64,000 bases of DNA from Cannabis sativa. Its lineage: Eukaryota > Streptophyta > Magnoliopsida > Rosales > Cannabaceae. The stretch spans positions 52,586,406-52,650,405 of the forward strand of contig NC_083603.1 of NCBI RefSeq assembly GCF_029168945.1. The letters are read 5' to 3'. The notes beneath the pieces were generated by a model. That model searched no databases. It had not been told where the DNA came from and saw only the letters and a list, made by a program, of their open reading frames with translations. Position numbers and translations under genes: made by a program. This document shows positions 1-10,539 of the stretch, in pieces (position 1 is the first letter of the stretch; each line of letters begins with the position of its first letter).

Positions 1-420
1 AGCGAAACGGTGCGTTTGGGTTTAGGGTTATATGACCACTTTTACCAGCGCAATTCAATGCGCCGGTAAAAGTGTTCATATATCCCCTTCGACGAGCAGT
101 CCCATTTTCGTTTTTTTTTTTCAGAATTTTTTTTTTCTCTCAAATCCCTCCTTCATCCCTCTCTTTCAATCTCACTCATTCTCACTCAATCTCACTAATC
201 TCTATCAATCTCACTCAAAATCTCACTCATTACTCTCAAAATTTTTGTTTTTTTTTTTGGAAAAAAATTCCCCACCGCCGACAACCACTCACCACCGTCC
301 GTCGGGCACCACCACCGGCCGCCAGTAGCCTCCACCGCACACCACCCGAAGCCCCACCTCCTCTTATTTGTGGAAGGTATTTTTTAATTTTTTAATTTTT
401 TTTTTTTTTTGAAAAGTTTA
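1..420 (+). promoter_or_regulatory. CACTA left subterminal repeat and transcribed leader with splice donor
   Basis: Positions 39-74 hold an inverted motif (ACCAGCGCAATT next to AATGCGCCGGT) like the right-end subterminal repeats. Downstream is a pyrimidine-rich stretch with repeated TCTCACTCA, then a C-rich segment at 268-372, and a plausible splice donor (GGAAG then GTATTT) at about 375-380. This looks like the promoter and untranslated first exon of the transposon. The open frames through it are CCT/CAC-repeat translations and are not called as genes. Confidence 0.45.
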
Positions 421-2620
421 TATATAGGTATGGATTAGTGTAAATGTGTATGTGTATGTGTTTATTAGTGTATACTAGGTAAAAGTTACGTGCCGAGCCA
501 CGTAAATATTAGTTTTATTTAAGGTGTTAGATAAAACATAGTTGTGTCTATAAATATGTACATTGTTATTAATAATTAAAAATACATTAATCTTAATATA
601 TACACTCATATAATAGTTATTCTTACTGTGAATAAATAATTTATGATAAGTCATAACAATATATGACTTTAACATTTATTATTTGTTTTTAGAAAATTCA
701 AAGGAACAATATATTCGTTTTGTAAAATTTTAAAAAATAGCAAAAAAAAAAGTATCATCTTAAAATAAAGAAAAAGAATTAATAAGTAAAGTCTTTTAAT
801 ATAGAATAGCTTACGAAAAATAAAACAAAACATAATGGTATTATCAAATATAACCAATGAATAAAGAGGAATCAGAGTGGTATTATCAAATATAACCAAT
901 GAATAAAGAGGAATCAAAGTCGATCATGTCACTTATCAAATATAACCAAAAGACTAATCAAACATGAAATTTAATCATTATAATAGTTTTACTGCTATTA
1001 AACCAGATTTGATATCTCTATGGAAATATTGATTTCTATGTATCTAATAAAGATAAAAAAGATAAAAGAAAAAAAAAAAAACAACCCAAATGGAGTACTC
1101 AACCACATTGATTGAAAAGCTGAGTGATCACCTTCTTATCTTCTTTGCCTTTACTTTCTTGCAAAGATAAGAGAAACCCAGAGAAAGAAAATGAAAGAGA
1201 AAATGTTAATTGCATAAAACACCAGCATAAACACACGAAGGCTCATTCGACATTATTTCAAAATATTAGAAAAATTGATATTGATAGTGTTAAAATAAAT
1301 CCAGCCTAAAGAAAAATTATATCTAAATCAATATCCGTATGAATGGAAGGATCAGATGAATGAAGTATGAACCTAAAAAAGACCATCTTCCAAGAGCAAT
1401 CAATACAATTTTTATTATTCAAAGGATACAAAGCCCACTTGGTGATAAAGATCAAAGAAATTGAAGCGAGAGTCTGAAAGAACAAAAAATAAATAAGAAA
1501 CTAATATAAGGGTCTTTGAGTAAGAATCAAATCATCGAGACACAAAAAGAAGAAAAAGGATTTATCTAAAGTTAAAAATTATGTATAAATTTAAAATAAA
1601 CAATGTTTAATATAGAATGATAATGGTAAAAAGCATAATAGTGATGAAATAAATATTAAACTAACATATTAGTAAAATATATTAAAGGTAATAATAGTGA
1701 AGTTATGAATTGTAGTTTTGATTTAAAGAAAACATTGTACTAAGTTTTGAAAATTAAAGGAAAAGAATTGGTAAAAAAATGTTTTTAAGAAAATTAAGGG
1801 TAACTAAATTAAAACAAAAAGAAATTAATATTGAAGTTTCTTTTAATTTGTTATCGACTCAACTAATAAAATGGTAAAATAATTTTTTTATTGTAACAAA
1901 AATCAAACAATCTGAACGAAAACGAAAAAAAAAAAAAACAATAGATAAAGAAATTTGGATTTAAGTATCTTCAGGACAATTATAAATATAAAGCTCAAAA
2001 GCCATATAAGATCTAAGAAGGAACCATATATTCAGCAAATAAAATTATGATGAAACACACTCCAATTACAAGAGTGCTACCTTTGTTTAACCTACTCATA
2101 ATAATAATGCCAATAATAATGTATATGTGTATATATAAATAAATAAATGTCAACATTCGAAAGTTCGATTTCATAGAAAAAGAATGATAAAAGATTCATC
2201 ATTTTTTATCTTCTATACATATATTCCTGAAAAGGACGACAATCCTACCCATGTTTACTATATAAGTGAAAACAAGATCTGTAACTCCACATATCTTTCA
2301 GCATTCCAATACAAATGTGAGTTTCTTTTTCCAAATCTTCACACAATTAATGAAAAATCAATTGAAATATGCTTCAATTTTCTTCATTCCATGATCAACT
2401 ACGTACTGTCATTAATTCATTCAGCATCAAATGTATGTAAACCAGAAACAATGGCCTTGAACCCACGTTACATTACGACCTCCCACAATAATCATAAGTA
2501 AGAAACATAAACATAAGTAAGAAAATTAAAGAAACAATGAACTAATAATGAGACCAATATCAATATAACATATCAGAGACAATTAAAGATACTACACACT
2601 ATACAAGACAAGATTTAACC
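421..2620. other. AT-rich noncoding stretch
   Basis: I see no gene here. A GT-rich run at 437-475 leads into TACTAGGTAAAAGTTACGTG at about 474-493. The rest is AT-rich with short A-runs and includes a two-copy 42-bp tandem repeat (listed separately). The short open frame at 2184-2501 has no recognisable similarity. Confidence 0.5.
837..920. repeat. Two-copy tandem repeat, 42-bp unit
   Basis: The unit beginning GGTATTATCAAATATAACC occurs at 837-878 and again at 879-920, almost unchanged (one visible difference, CAGAG versus CAAAG, close to the end of each unit). A third partial TATCAAATATAACC follows at about 934. Confidence 0.85.
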
Positions 2621-2629
2621 AACATGTAT

Positions 2630-3225
2630 AACAAGATCATTGACCAAAGGATCAGAGTAAGGGACACCCAATTCAAATATATCAGATCCACACTAATCAA
2701 GAACCTTCAAAGCTTTTACCATGGTCTCAAGATCAGGATCAGCAGCTATGATAAAAGGGATAATTTCCACCTACAAATTAGACACTTGTTTGATTATAAA
2801 CATTCTCAAAAACTACTTTCTTCAACCACGACAAAATTAAGTGTTCTCACTTTCACCTAACAATCATTTTTTTTCTTACCGGAGTGCAATTACAGTCAAT
2901 TGATGAGACTGTGAAGAATTTCTTCAAACTGTTGGCGCCCAACTTTTGATTGAACGTGACAGCCTTGATTTAAGAAACATAACCCAACAAGTAGGAAACT
3001 AACAAGGAAAATTTCCTTTAGCTTTTTGAAATATTTTACACCTTCAAAGAACATCCCTTTTAGCTTTTTCAAAGAAACATTGGCTTCTTCTCTGACTCAA
3101 GGGCAGTAACAAACAGATCAGCACCAAAAGAATCAATATTATAGGAGAGAAGAGGATTCAGAGACATACGGAAATGAGGATCAATTTACCTTGAGACTAC
3201 CATGGATGTTTGAAGCGGTCATTTC
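2630..3225 (-). pseudogene. Captured tryptophan synthase alpha chain (TrpA/TSA) gene fragment
   Basis: On the minus strand, after an acceptor-like TTTGTAG (2777-2771), the segment 2770 to about 2630 translates to peptide VEIIPFIIAADPDLE, then KALKVLD, a TAG stop, and CGSDIFELGVPYSDPL. This matches the plant tryptophan synthase alpha signature (IPYITAGDPDL, KALKVLD, CGSDIIELGVPYSDPL), the N-terminal part of the TIM barrel that in the enzyme cleaves indole-3-glycerol phosphate. Further upstream on the minus strand, 2880-2975 ends in a donor-like GGTAAG and could be transit-peptide exon sequence, and an ATG at about 3222 opens a short 11-codon frame ending in CAAGGTAAA; both are weaker. The in-frame stop and missing remainder make it a dead fragment. 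It lies inside the CACTA interior, so it is probably transduplicated sequence. Confidence 0.7.
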
Positions 3226-3659
3226 TTGTGACGCTGACGCCGTTTCTTGTTGCTAGGCTAGACCGATGAAAACTCTTCAAAAATAAAAAAGGATGTAGCT
3301 ATATAATACTTAACTATTTTCCAGGTTTTTAGGGGTGTAGCTAAATTGAATAATATTTTTTATCTTTTCAGTTAAAATATCTATAATTTTTATATTTTTT
3401 TTATTAGAATAATTTATAAAATAATATAAATTTAATGATGGATATTTTGTGAGAGGGGTATGTGGCTAAGATGATTTTTTTAATTTAAAAAAAGATTATT
3501 AATATTTAAAAGATTGTTTAATTTTTTGGGTTTAATTATTGGGTTTATTTGTTAACGGGAGATCAAACCTAATCGTTAAATTTAACAGAATATTCTTTTT
3601 TTTTTAAGTATATTCTGTTAAACCAAGAAATGTCGTTAGATAGGCCCTTTTAATATATA

Positions 3660-3703
3660 AAGATATGTGTATATATATGTATTTCTGTATGTGTATGTAT
3701 GTA

Positions 3704-3740
<37 letters not shown>

Positions 3741-3805
3741 GTGGATGTGGATGTATATATGTGTATGTATGTATGTGTATGTGGGTGTATGTATATATAT
3801 ATATA
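3660..3805. repeat. GT/AT-rich microsatellite (TATGTG)n then (TA)n
   Basis: Runs of GTATGT/GTGTAT with variant GTGGAT units, ending in a (TA) tract at 3791-3805. The long open frames on both strands here are periodic translations and are not genes. Confidence 0.95.
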
Positions 3806-4944
3806 TATTAGAAGTAACCTACGTGCAATGCACATTTTGTTTTATTGTTCTTTTCGTATTTTTATTTAAGCTAATTGTGTATAAAATCATGATTTAATAA
3901 AAAACTATTAAATTAAATTAGAAAATCTAGAATAATAATTTGAAAACATCCCATGAAAAAAAAAAAGTTACTCTTATTTTAATAAACGACTTCGGTTTCA
4001 AAATATATATATTTTGAAATCCTCAAATTATTTTTTTATATATATATTAATTGTTGAAATTTAGAATTTTTTTTTTTGTTGCAATGAGTCAATAACAGAG
4101 ATCTTCCTCATCTTAAATCCTTAGCTTTCTTTCTTTTTTTCTCTTTTTTTTTTCCCTTTTTTTCCTTTTTTCCTTCTTTTTTTTTTATCTTCCTATCGAT
4201 CTTCCTCTACACCTATAAGACTCATCCTCTCCATTATCTATTTTTGAATAAGGATAATTATCTTTTACAATTTTATTTTCATTAAGGCTTTGGTGTTTGG
4301 GCTTCTAAACAGTATTTGATGGAGAATTTTTGCATTTTTGTTATCATCTAAGGCCTTGGTGTTGGAGATTCTTATGAATATTTAATAGGTTTGGGTTCGA
4401 AAAATGCTGTTTTTTGCGGTGTATTATTCGTGAAGGGACTCAAGAAAAATCAACCAACAATATCTTCTTATAGTTTGTGAATATTTATATAAATTTATAT
4501 CTTTTTTTTCTATGTTTCCTAGTACTGTAGGTTATCAATTTGAGAAGAAATCTGAGAGATGAGAATTAGTGATTTGAGAAGAAATCTTTCCATTTACAAT
4601 CTCGTACTTTTCTCATAGAATTATTGTAAACTATTCAGATTCTTACCAAATGGATCTATTCTTGTCGAGTTGCTATACACTGTTCAGGAGATTAATTTAT
4701 TAAATTAAATGTGCAGAGATGATTATTTATTTGTTTCATTTAGTTGAATGTTATTTGATAACCATGCCTTGCGAATGGTTATGTCCATATGTGAATAATA
4801 ATTTATTTGTAAATGGAACGGGTGTGACTTTACTTGTGAATAGAAATGACATCTATTAAAATTAACTTTTTAATTGGTATATTCTGTTAAAAGACATAAT
4901 ATTCTGTTAAGTGCACAACAAAAAAAGTTTGATAGACATTTTAT
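3806..4944. other. Noncoding AT-rich stretch
   Basis: No gene seen. It begins TATTAGAAGTAACCTACGTG, has a pyrimidine-rich CTTTTT tract at 4115-4190, and holds two loosely similar segments, both starting with a GGCTTTGGTGTT/GGCCTTGGTGTT motif (about 4286 and 4352). Confidence 0.4.
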
Positions 4945-5205
4945 ATGTTAGGTAAGATATGTATATGTGTATGTGGGTGTATGTATATATATGTATATGT
5001 GTATGTGTATGTGGGTGTATGTATATATATGTATATGTGTATATATGTGTATGTGAGAGTATATATGTGTTTATGTGTGTATATGTATGTGTATGTGTTT
5101 ATGTGTGTGTGTGTGTGTGTTTATGTATGTGTATGTGTATATATGTAAGTTTAAGTGTAAGTGTATATATATACATATATATATTTATGTGTGTATATGT
5201 ATGTT
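4945..5205. repeat. GT/AT-rich microsatellite, second tract
   Basis: Same composition as 3660-3805, including the shared phrase GTGTATGTGGGTGTATGTAT, which appears twice here and once in the first tract. That suggests the tracts are related by duplication rather than independent expansions. Confidence 0.95.
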
Positions 5206-5535
5206 GATATTTTAATTGGGTTTTATTTTTATGAAATTAGGTCCCGTTTACCGGCCCGAAGCACCGCTTCCTGCTTGTTGTTGTTATTTTTGGACTGCTT
5301 CAGGTTTGTTTGTTTTTTCTTTATATTAGTAATAAATTTAATAGTTTTGTTATAAGTTAGTATGCCTATACATGTTAGTGAAGTAGGTTCTGTGATAAAA
5401 TACTGCAGTCTGATGGGTGGTGTGATTTATTGTTTTCATATGTTGTTATGGAAAGTTTGTTTGTGCTATATTCATAGGTTTTGAAAATTTTAGGTTTACG
5501 CTTTTTAAGCCGTTATGCTGCCTAAATTTTGGTAG
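5206..5535. other. Short less AT-rich island, possible second leader exon of the CACTA gene
   Basis: The segment 5240-5304 (CCCGTTTACCGGCCCGAAGC and onward) ends in CTTCAGGTTTG, a possible exon/donor boundary, and is GC-richer than its surroundings. No open frame of note; exon status is inference. Confidence 0.25.
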
Positions 5536-5544
5536 ATAGTTATG

Positions 5545-5960
5545 TAATGTAATTTTTAATTTAAATAAATTAAATAAAAATTTGTTAAATAATGTATATC
5601 ATAAAATGTCAAAAGTATGCAAAAAAAAAAATATTTTAAATTTTTAAATTTTATAATATTTAATTTAAATAAATAAAATAGAAAAATATAAATTAGTATA
5701 TATTAAAAATATAATAAGTAATCAAAATATTTGTTTTAGTAATCTTTAATTTAAATAAATAAAATTAAAAATTTTAAATTAATATATATTATAAAATATA
5801 ATAGGTAATTAAAATTTCATTTTTATTTTAAAAAATTTGTAATCTTTAATTTAAATAAATAAAATTAAAAATTAGTATATATTATAAAATATAATAGGTA
5901 ATTAATTTTTTTTTTATTTTTAAAAATTTGTAATCTTTAATTTAATTGAATAAATGTGAA
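5545..5960. repeat. AT-rich imperfect tandem repeat, unit about 80-110 bp
   Basis: The phrase TTTAATTTAAATAAATAAAAT followed by AGTATATATTATAAAATATAATAGGTAAT recurs roughly at 5550, 5660, 5740, 5840 and 5930 with drift and length differences. No coding potential. Confidence 0.75.
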
Positions 5961-6811
5961 AATTATAAATTACTAATTATTGTTTAATTTTAAAAAGTAA
6001 GTAAGTGATATTATGAACTTTAAAAAGGTTGTAATTTTTAAGTTTAATAAATAAAATAAAATATTATAAATTAATATTTATTATAAAATTTAAAATGTAA
6101 TGAAGTGATATTTATAAATTTTAAATATTTATACTTATAATTTAAAAATAAAATAAAATAAAATTTTAAAGTAAGTATAGTAAGAATTTAATCTAATTAT
6201 CATAAAGTAAGTGTAATTATAAAGTAAGTGCAAATGAGCATAAGATATTAAAATAGCATAAAATTAAATTTTTATTATCTTTTCTTGATCTCTTTGGTTA
6301 TACACCAAAGATAGGATAGTAAAATTGTATTTGTATTTGTATTATCACATAGTGATAATTTTTTTTTAAAATTTTACACATGCACGAAATACCTTAGACC
6401 CGTTTGGAGAGGCTGAGTCAGTAAGGACTCTTAAATACGCTTCTCCAAATTATCCAGGACTGTTTGTCCGCATGGATAGTTTGGGCTTGTTTTATACTTA
6501 AAGTATGATCTATTGCTTATTTGATTATTTTATTAGTAGATATTTTGGTACGTCTTCTTACACGTTCTTGTAAGTCGGCAAACTTAATTATTACAAGTTT
6601 GCTAACTTATAAGAACTGTGGGGAGGTGTTGCCGAAATTTTTACAAAAATAAAATAATCTTAAGAGCGTAGATTGTACTATATGTATATTACAAACTTGA
6701 ATGGGATAGGTTCTTTACCCTTTTAGTAATGGAGTGAGAAGGTGGATTAGGACACTTGCACATTTTCTTGTTTTTTTAAAATTGTTTTTGTTAATTACTT
6801 CATAGTGGAAG
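5961..6811. other. Upstream region of the CACTA transposase gene
   Basis: AT-rich to about 6390, then a more balanced stretch (6395-6800) containing GACCCGTTTGGAGAGGCTGA and two inverted segments around GTTCTTGTAAGTCGGCAAAC and its partner TTTGCTAACTTATAAGAAC (6563-6616), which could fold as a hairpin. Probably promoter or leader of the transposase gene starting at 6812. No separate gene seen. Confidence 0.35.
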
Positions 6812-8383
6812 ATGCCTACCAACCGAAGTTGGATGAAGGCGCACCGGCGCTCTGTAGAGTTTCGAAGTGGCGTTGACGGGTTCGTTGCGGTAGCAACGAA
6901 CCACGTGAATTCTGACGGATTAGCTCGATGCCCATGCATGGGGTGTTTGAATGTGAATTTCCACACACCTGCAACTATAAGGGTTCATTTATTTCTCAGC
7001 GGGATCCAACCTTCGTACAACCCCTGGTATTTCTACGGGGAGACTTTCTCTCAGCCCGCAGTTGAACTTCCTGAAAATGACGAAGAGGAAATGCAGATGT
7101 GTTGGCGGAGATGTTAAGAGGGGACCCTGGGTTTGACGAATCTGCTAACACGACTGATTCTTTCAATGAACCCCCTATCAACGACAACAACAAGTTTGAT
7201 GACTTGTTTAAGGAGATGGAGGCTGAGTTATATCCAGGTTGCAAAAAATCAGCCCTCAATGCACTGGTAAAGCTTATGCACTGCAAGGTTTTGAATAGGT
7301 GGAGTAACCACTCTTTCGATATGTTGTTGTCCATCTTGATTGATCTATTTCCAGAGGGGACAAAATTACCGAAGTCGCATTATGAGTCAAAGATGTGATT
7401 GCGCAATCTAGGTTTAAGTTATGACTCAATAGATGTGTGCAAGTATAATTGTGCTATTTTCTGGAAGGAGAATGAGAAGAAGGAGTTTTGCCCTGTATGT
7501 GGCGAATCACGATGGGTGAAAAGAAAGGGTAAGGGGAAAAAAGTTCCTCACAAAGTTATGCGTTACTTCCCACTCACACCTAGACTAAAACGATTATATT
7601 GCTCAAGACACACTGTATGCGTTGGCATTAATGAACTACGGTTGAGCAACCAGGGTGCAGTGTCAGATGAGTTGTATGCTATCGCTAACCCAGCGAATGC
7701 AGCAATTTATTTTTATCCAGGGTGCATAGTGAACGGTATTAAATTTTTAGTCAAGGAAAGGGATGATAACCGCAAAACACAAAAATAGCGGTGTTATGGT
7801 CCCCGGTGAAGATGGATAAAATTTTTACGGCACACTTGAAAAAATTATGGAGTTCACTTATTTAAAAGACTGCAGTGTTGTCTTATCTTTGTGTAAGCGG
7901 TTTGACACTAACGGGAGTAGAATGGATAGTGACGGTGTTATTACTAGCATTTGCGTCAACCGACAGTGGTACCAAAATGAACCATTCATACTTGCGTCGC
8001 AAGCAAAATTGATCTATTACATTCCTGATTTGAAGAACGGTAAAGACTGGCTGATTGTAAATGAGTACATACCGCAAAATGTTTGGGACTTCCTGGACAC
8101 GGATGGGGAGACACCCTTTGTACAGGAAAACAATTCAGCTGAAACCGAGTTTGTTGTTCAACTTCCACAGTTGGATGATGTTGACTATGTTCGCCATGAT
8201 GTCGACCCAACTGAAGTTGCGAACATCCATCGTGTGAATTCACAGCCTCAACAATTAGATGATTTCATTGTGGATGATGACAATGAGGGTCTAAATACCG
8301 AAGAAGACAACTCCTTAGAATTAGAGAGTGACAGTGATGATAATGTTGTATATGTAAATGATGATGAGGATGATGAATTGTAA
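6812..8383 (+). pseudogene. CACTA TNP2-type transposase, core deleted and frameshifted
   Basis: The first frame (ATG 6812) carries the transposase-associated domain: WMKAHRRS and the zinc-type pattern RCPCMGCLN, then HLFLSGIQPSYNPWYFYGE. A frameshift near 7095 moves the reading to another frame (FDDLFKEMEAELYPGCKK, CPVCGESRW, KVMRYFPLTPRLKRLY), with a stop at 7396-7398. After RLYCSRHT at about 7614 the whole catalytic core expected in TNP2 is missing. The text resumes with LSNQGAVSDELYAIANP, and after further frame changes near 7780-7850, with the C-terminal DUF4216-like part (YIPDLKNGKDWLIVNEYIP, QNVWDFLD) and an acidic tail to the stop at 8383. Intact relatives would act at the CACTA ends in the nucleus; this copy cannot encode a working enzyme. 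Confidence 0.88.
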
Positions 8384-8469
8384 TTGAAATAATGTTTTAA
8401 ATAAAATAAAATTACAACCCTTCTTCTTTAATATGTGTGCAATATGTTAGTTTATTTTAAATAAACAAT

Positions 8470-9983
8470 ATGTGTTGTATATGTAGTATGTCTACACCAG
8501 GTGGCAGCAGTTCGAAAAAGAAAGGGGTCAGAGGTAAATATAAGGGCAAGAATGTTGAGGAGGAGCTCTCCAAAACACAATCTGCCAAGTTACAGATTGA
8601 GGTGCACGCAGAGACTGGCACCCCCGTCGGCAAAAACGGAAAAAAATTCAACAATATGGCGAAATGGATGACTCGAATGTCTATCCCCATTAATAAATTC
8701 AAATGGGAAGATGTCAGTAGAGCTGACATCAATGCACTCTGGGATAGACTTGAGGTATGTCTTAATAATTTTTTTTAATTTCTAAATTACTATACTCTTA
8801 CTAAATTGTAATTAATGTATTAATTTGTAACTTTTTGCAGACCAAGTTTGTCCTCCCACGAGATAATCTTACATTCGTAGACTACGATGAGTACGAGATG
8901 TCAAAGGGTTTACGTGACTGGAGGGCAGACTGCAAGAAAAAGTGGATACAAAACATTGAGGAGCTTGGACAGGAGAGGGCCGACATGTCACCTCCTGAGG
9001 GAGTAACTCAAGAGGTGTGGAGTGACTGCATCGCTTATTGGAGCACAGACAAACAAAAGGTACATTTTTTAAAATTTCTAATTTTAGTAATGTTTAATTT
9101 ATATAGTCAATAGTAAATAATTAATTGTTAGAAAAATTATTAATTTCAGGCGAGAGCAGAGAAAAATAAAGAAAGTCGGGGTAAGATGAAATTTCTAGGA
9201 GGCTGGGGCTCCAAGCCTATTATTTCACATGTTGTTGAGGGGGTAAGTTTATATTTAACTATCATTCATTTAAATTTTTCTAGTAAAATAACAATACTAA
9301 TATATTTTCTCTTGAAAATAGGCTAACCCCGACACAGGAGAACTGCCAACTGCAGTGGAAACTTTTCAAAAGTTTCACCATAAACGTAACAATTGGCGCA
9401 ACGAGTTCGTGCAACAAGCTTACGTAAGTTTACGTTTTAATTCAATTTTTATTTATTTCTTTCAATTTATTTTGTATTAAAATTAACCATTTAACTTATT
9501 TGTTTGTTTTAGGAGCAAATGGTTGAAATAGCGACAACTCAACCAGCGCCCACTGAAGATGAGCCCGAAGAGCCTGTTGTCGATCGTACACAGTACCCCC
9601 GAGACTTACCTGTTATGACGCAAGTACTCGGGGAACGATCTCGGCATCGTAGAGGCTTTGGCCATCTCCCCAGACTGAAGGGAGTTGGGGCCAAAAGAGC
9701 ACCTGCCACGCATCCTTCAGCCCCACCGACTGTTACAATGGAACAGTACGAGGCTTTACAGAAAAAAGTGGAGGAAGCGGAGCAGACAACTCAACATACG
9801 AGGCAGCAGTATGAGACACAAGAACTCTACCTCAGACGATTCCAAGATCAGTTTGAGTATCTTTTTCGAGCTGTGCCGGGTTTCAACTTGCCTCCCATGG
9901 ATCTTCCACCATTACCCACTCCTGGTGCTGGATCGTCGGCTAATCCTGGTGCTGGATCGTCGTCGCAGCCTCCCGAGACTTAG
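8470..9983 (+). CDS. CACTA second gene (plant transposase, Transposase_24-like), five exons, apparently intact
   Basis: Exons 8470-8754, 8841-9059, 9150-9242, 9322-9423 and 9513-9983 join without a stop; every intron starts GT, ends AG and is phase 0, giving 389 codons (an alternative start at 8488 reads MSTPGGSSSKKKG and is the more typical beginning). Seen: a basic N-terminus, KWMTRMSIPINKFKWEDV, DWRADCKKKWIQN, a GGWGSKPIISH segment, FQKFHHKRNNWRNEF, a coiled-coil-like stretch rich in E and Q (about residues 310-350) and a Pro/Gly/Ser tail with a repeated PGAGSS. These fit the PF03004-type protein found beside TNP2 in plant CACTA elements; such proteins are thought to bind subterminal repeats. 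It sits about 90 bp downstream of the dead transposase. I infer the exon chain from splice signals only; expression is not shown. Confidence 0.8.
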
Positions 9984-10139
9984 AGAAACAACGATGACGA
10001 CATTACCCGCCTATAGAACTGTACTTTTTTTATTATCCAGTTCGAACATTTAACATTTTGTTTATAACTGATTTTAGTAGAACATAATATAATTAATGTT
10101 GGTTTATCTTTTAATGTAAATTATGTTAGTTTTTTTTGT

Positions 10140-10255
10140 TAATATAATATTATAATTATTTTAAAAAATTTAATTAATTATATTTAATTAATTATATTTA
10201 ATTAATTAATATTATAATTAATTAAATATAATTAATTAATTTTTTTGAAAAATAA
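10140..10255. repeat. AT palindrome (TTAATTAATTATA arrays)
   Basis: TTTAATTAATTATATTTAATTAATTATA repeats give way at about 10205-10215 to the inverted complement ATATAATTAATTAA, so roughly 45 bp on each side could pair into a cruciform. Lies between the second CACTA gene and the subterminal repeats. Confidence 0.8.
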
Positions 10256-10263
10256 AAATTAAT

Positions 10264-10521
10264 ACTTTTGCCGGCGCAATAGTGCGCCGGTAAAAAGTGG
10301 CTAAAACTATTGGCACCAATCTGACGGTTGGCGCTAATAGTTTTACCGGCGCCCTATTGCGCCGGCAAAAGCTTATCAAAGCAGATAAGGGCATTTTTTA
10401 ACACCGGCACTTATTTTTTACCGGCGTGATTTCTCGCCGATAAAAGGAAGCTTTGCCGGCGCAATTAGGGTACTTTTGCCGGCGCAACAATGCGCCGGTA
10501 AAAGCGGGTTTTCTTGTAGCA
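10264..10521. repeat. CACTA right-end subterminal palindromic repeats and terminus
   Basis: Multiple copies of CTTTTGCCGGCGCAA paired with TTGCGCCGGTAAAAG as short inverted units (10265-10297, 10339-10372, 10479-10503, with degenerate ones between). The end reads TTTTCTTGTAGC, near the complement of the CACTACAAGAAAA end. Such arrays are the usual binding sites of CACTA-encoded proteins. Confidence 0.85.
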
Positions 10522-10539
10522 CGAGTAATGAGGAGGATA

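Larger units (their letters stand above)
1..10521 (+). mobile_element. CACTA (En/Spm) transposon, left end outside the window, non-autonomous
   Basis: A composite CACTA element is inferred from a palindromic subterminal motif near 39-74 that recurs at 10264-10508, from a broken TNP2 transposase at 6812-8383, and from a second plant-transposase ORF at 8470-9983, all read on the plus strand. The right end reads TTTTCTTGTAGC at about 10509-10520, close to the complement of the usual CACTACAAGAAAA terminus with its outer bases altered. The matching left terminus is not in the window, so no target duplication can be checked. The distance between leader and transposase (over 6 kb) is unusually long and is filled with AT-rich repeats, GT microsatellites and a captured gene fragment. 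The transposase lacks its core, so the copy cannot move without help. Confidence 0.72.

Noticed and set aside
32..395. Two overlapping open frames near the window start
   Set aside because: Low-complexity CTCACT and CAC repeats within a probable untranslated leader.
837..950. CRISPR-like direct repeats
   Set aside because: Only two to three copies with no spacers and a plant context; a simple tandem duplication.
2630..3225. Functional tryptophan synthase alpha gene
   Set aside because: In-frame stop after KALKVLD, altered GDP motif (ADP) and no downstream barrel exons in the window.
3650..3897. Open frames rich in Tyr/Val/Cys/Met or Thr/Tyr/His on both strands
   Set aside because: They are translations of a GT/TA microsatellite and have no non-periodic content.
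4945..5355. Three overlapping open frames
   Set aside because: Periodic GT-rich tract translations; no start context or domain.
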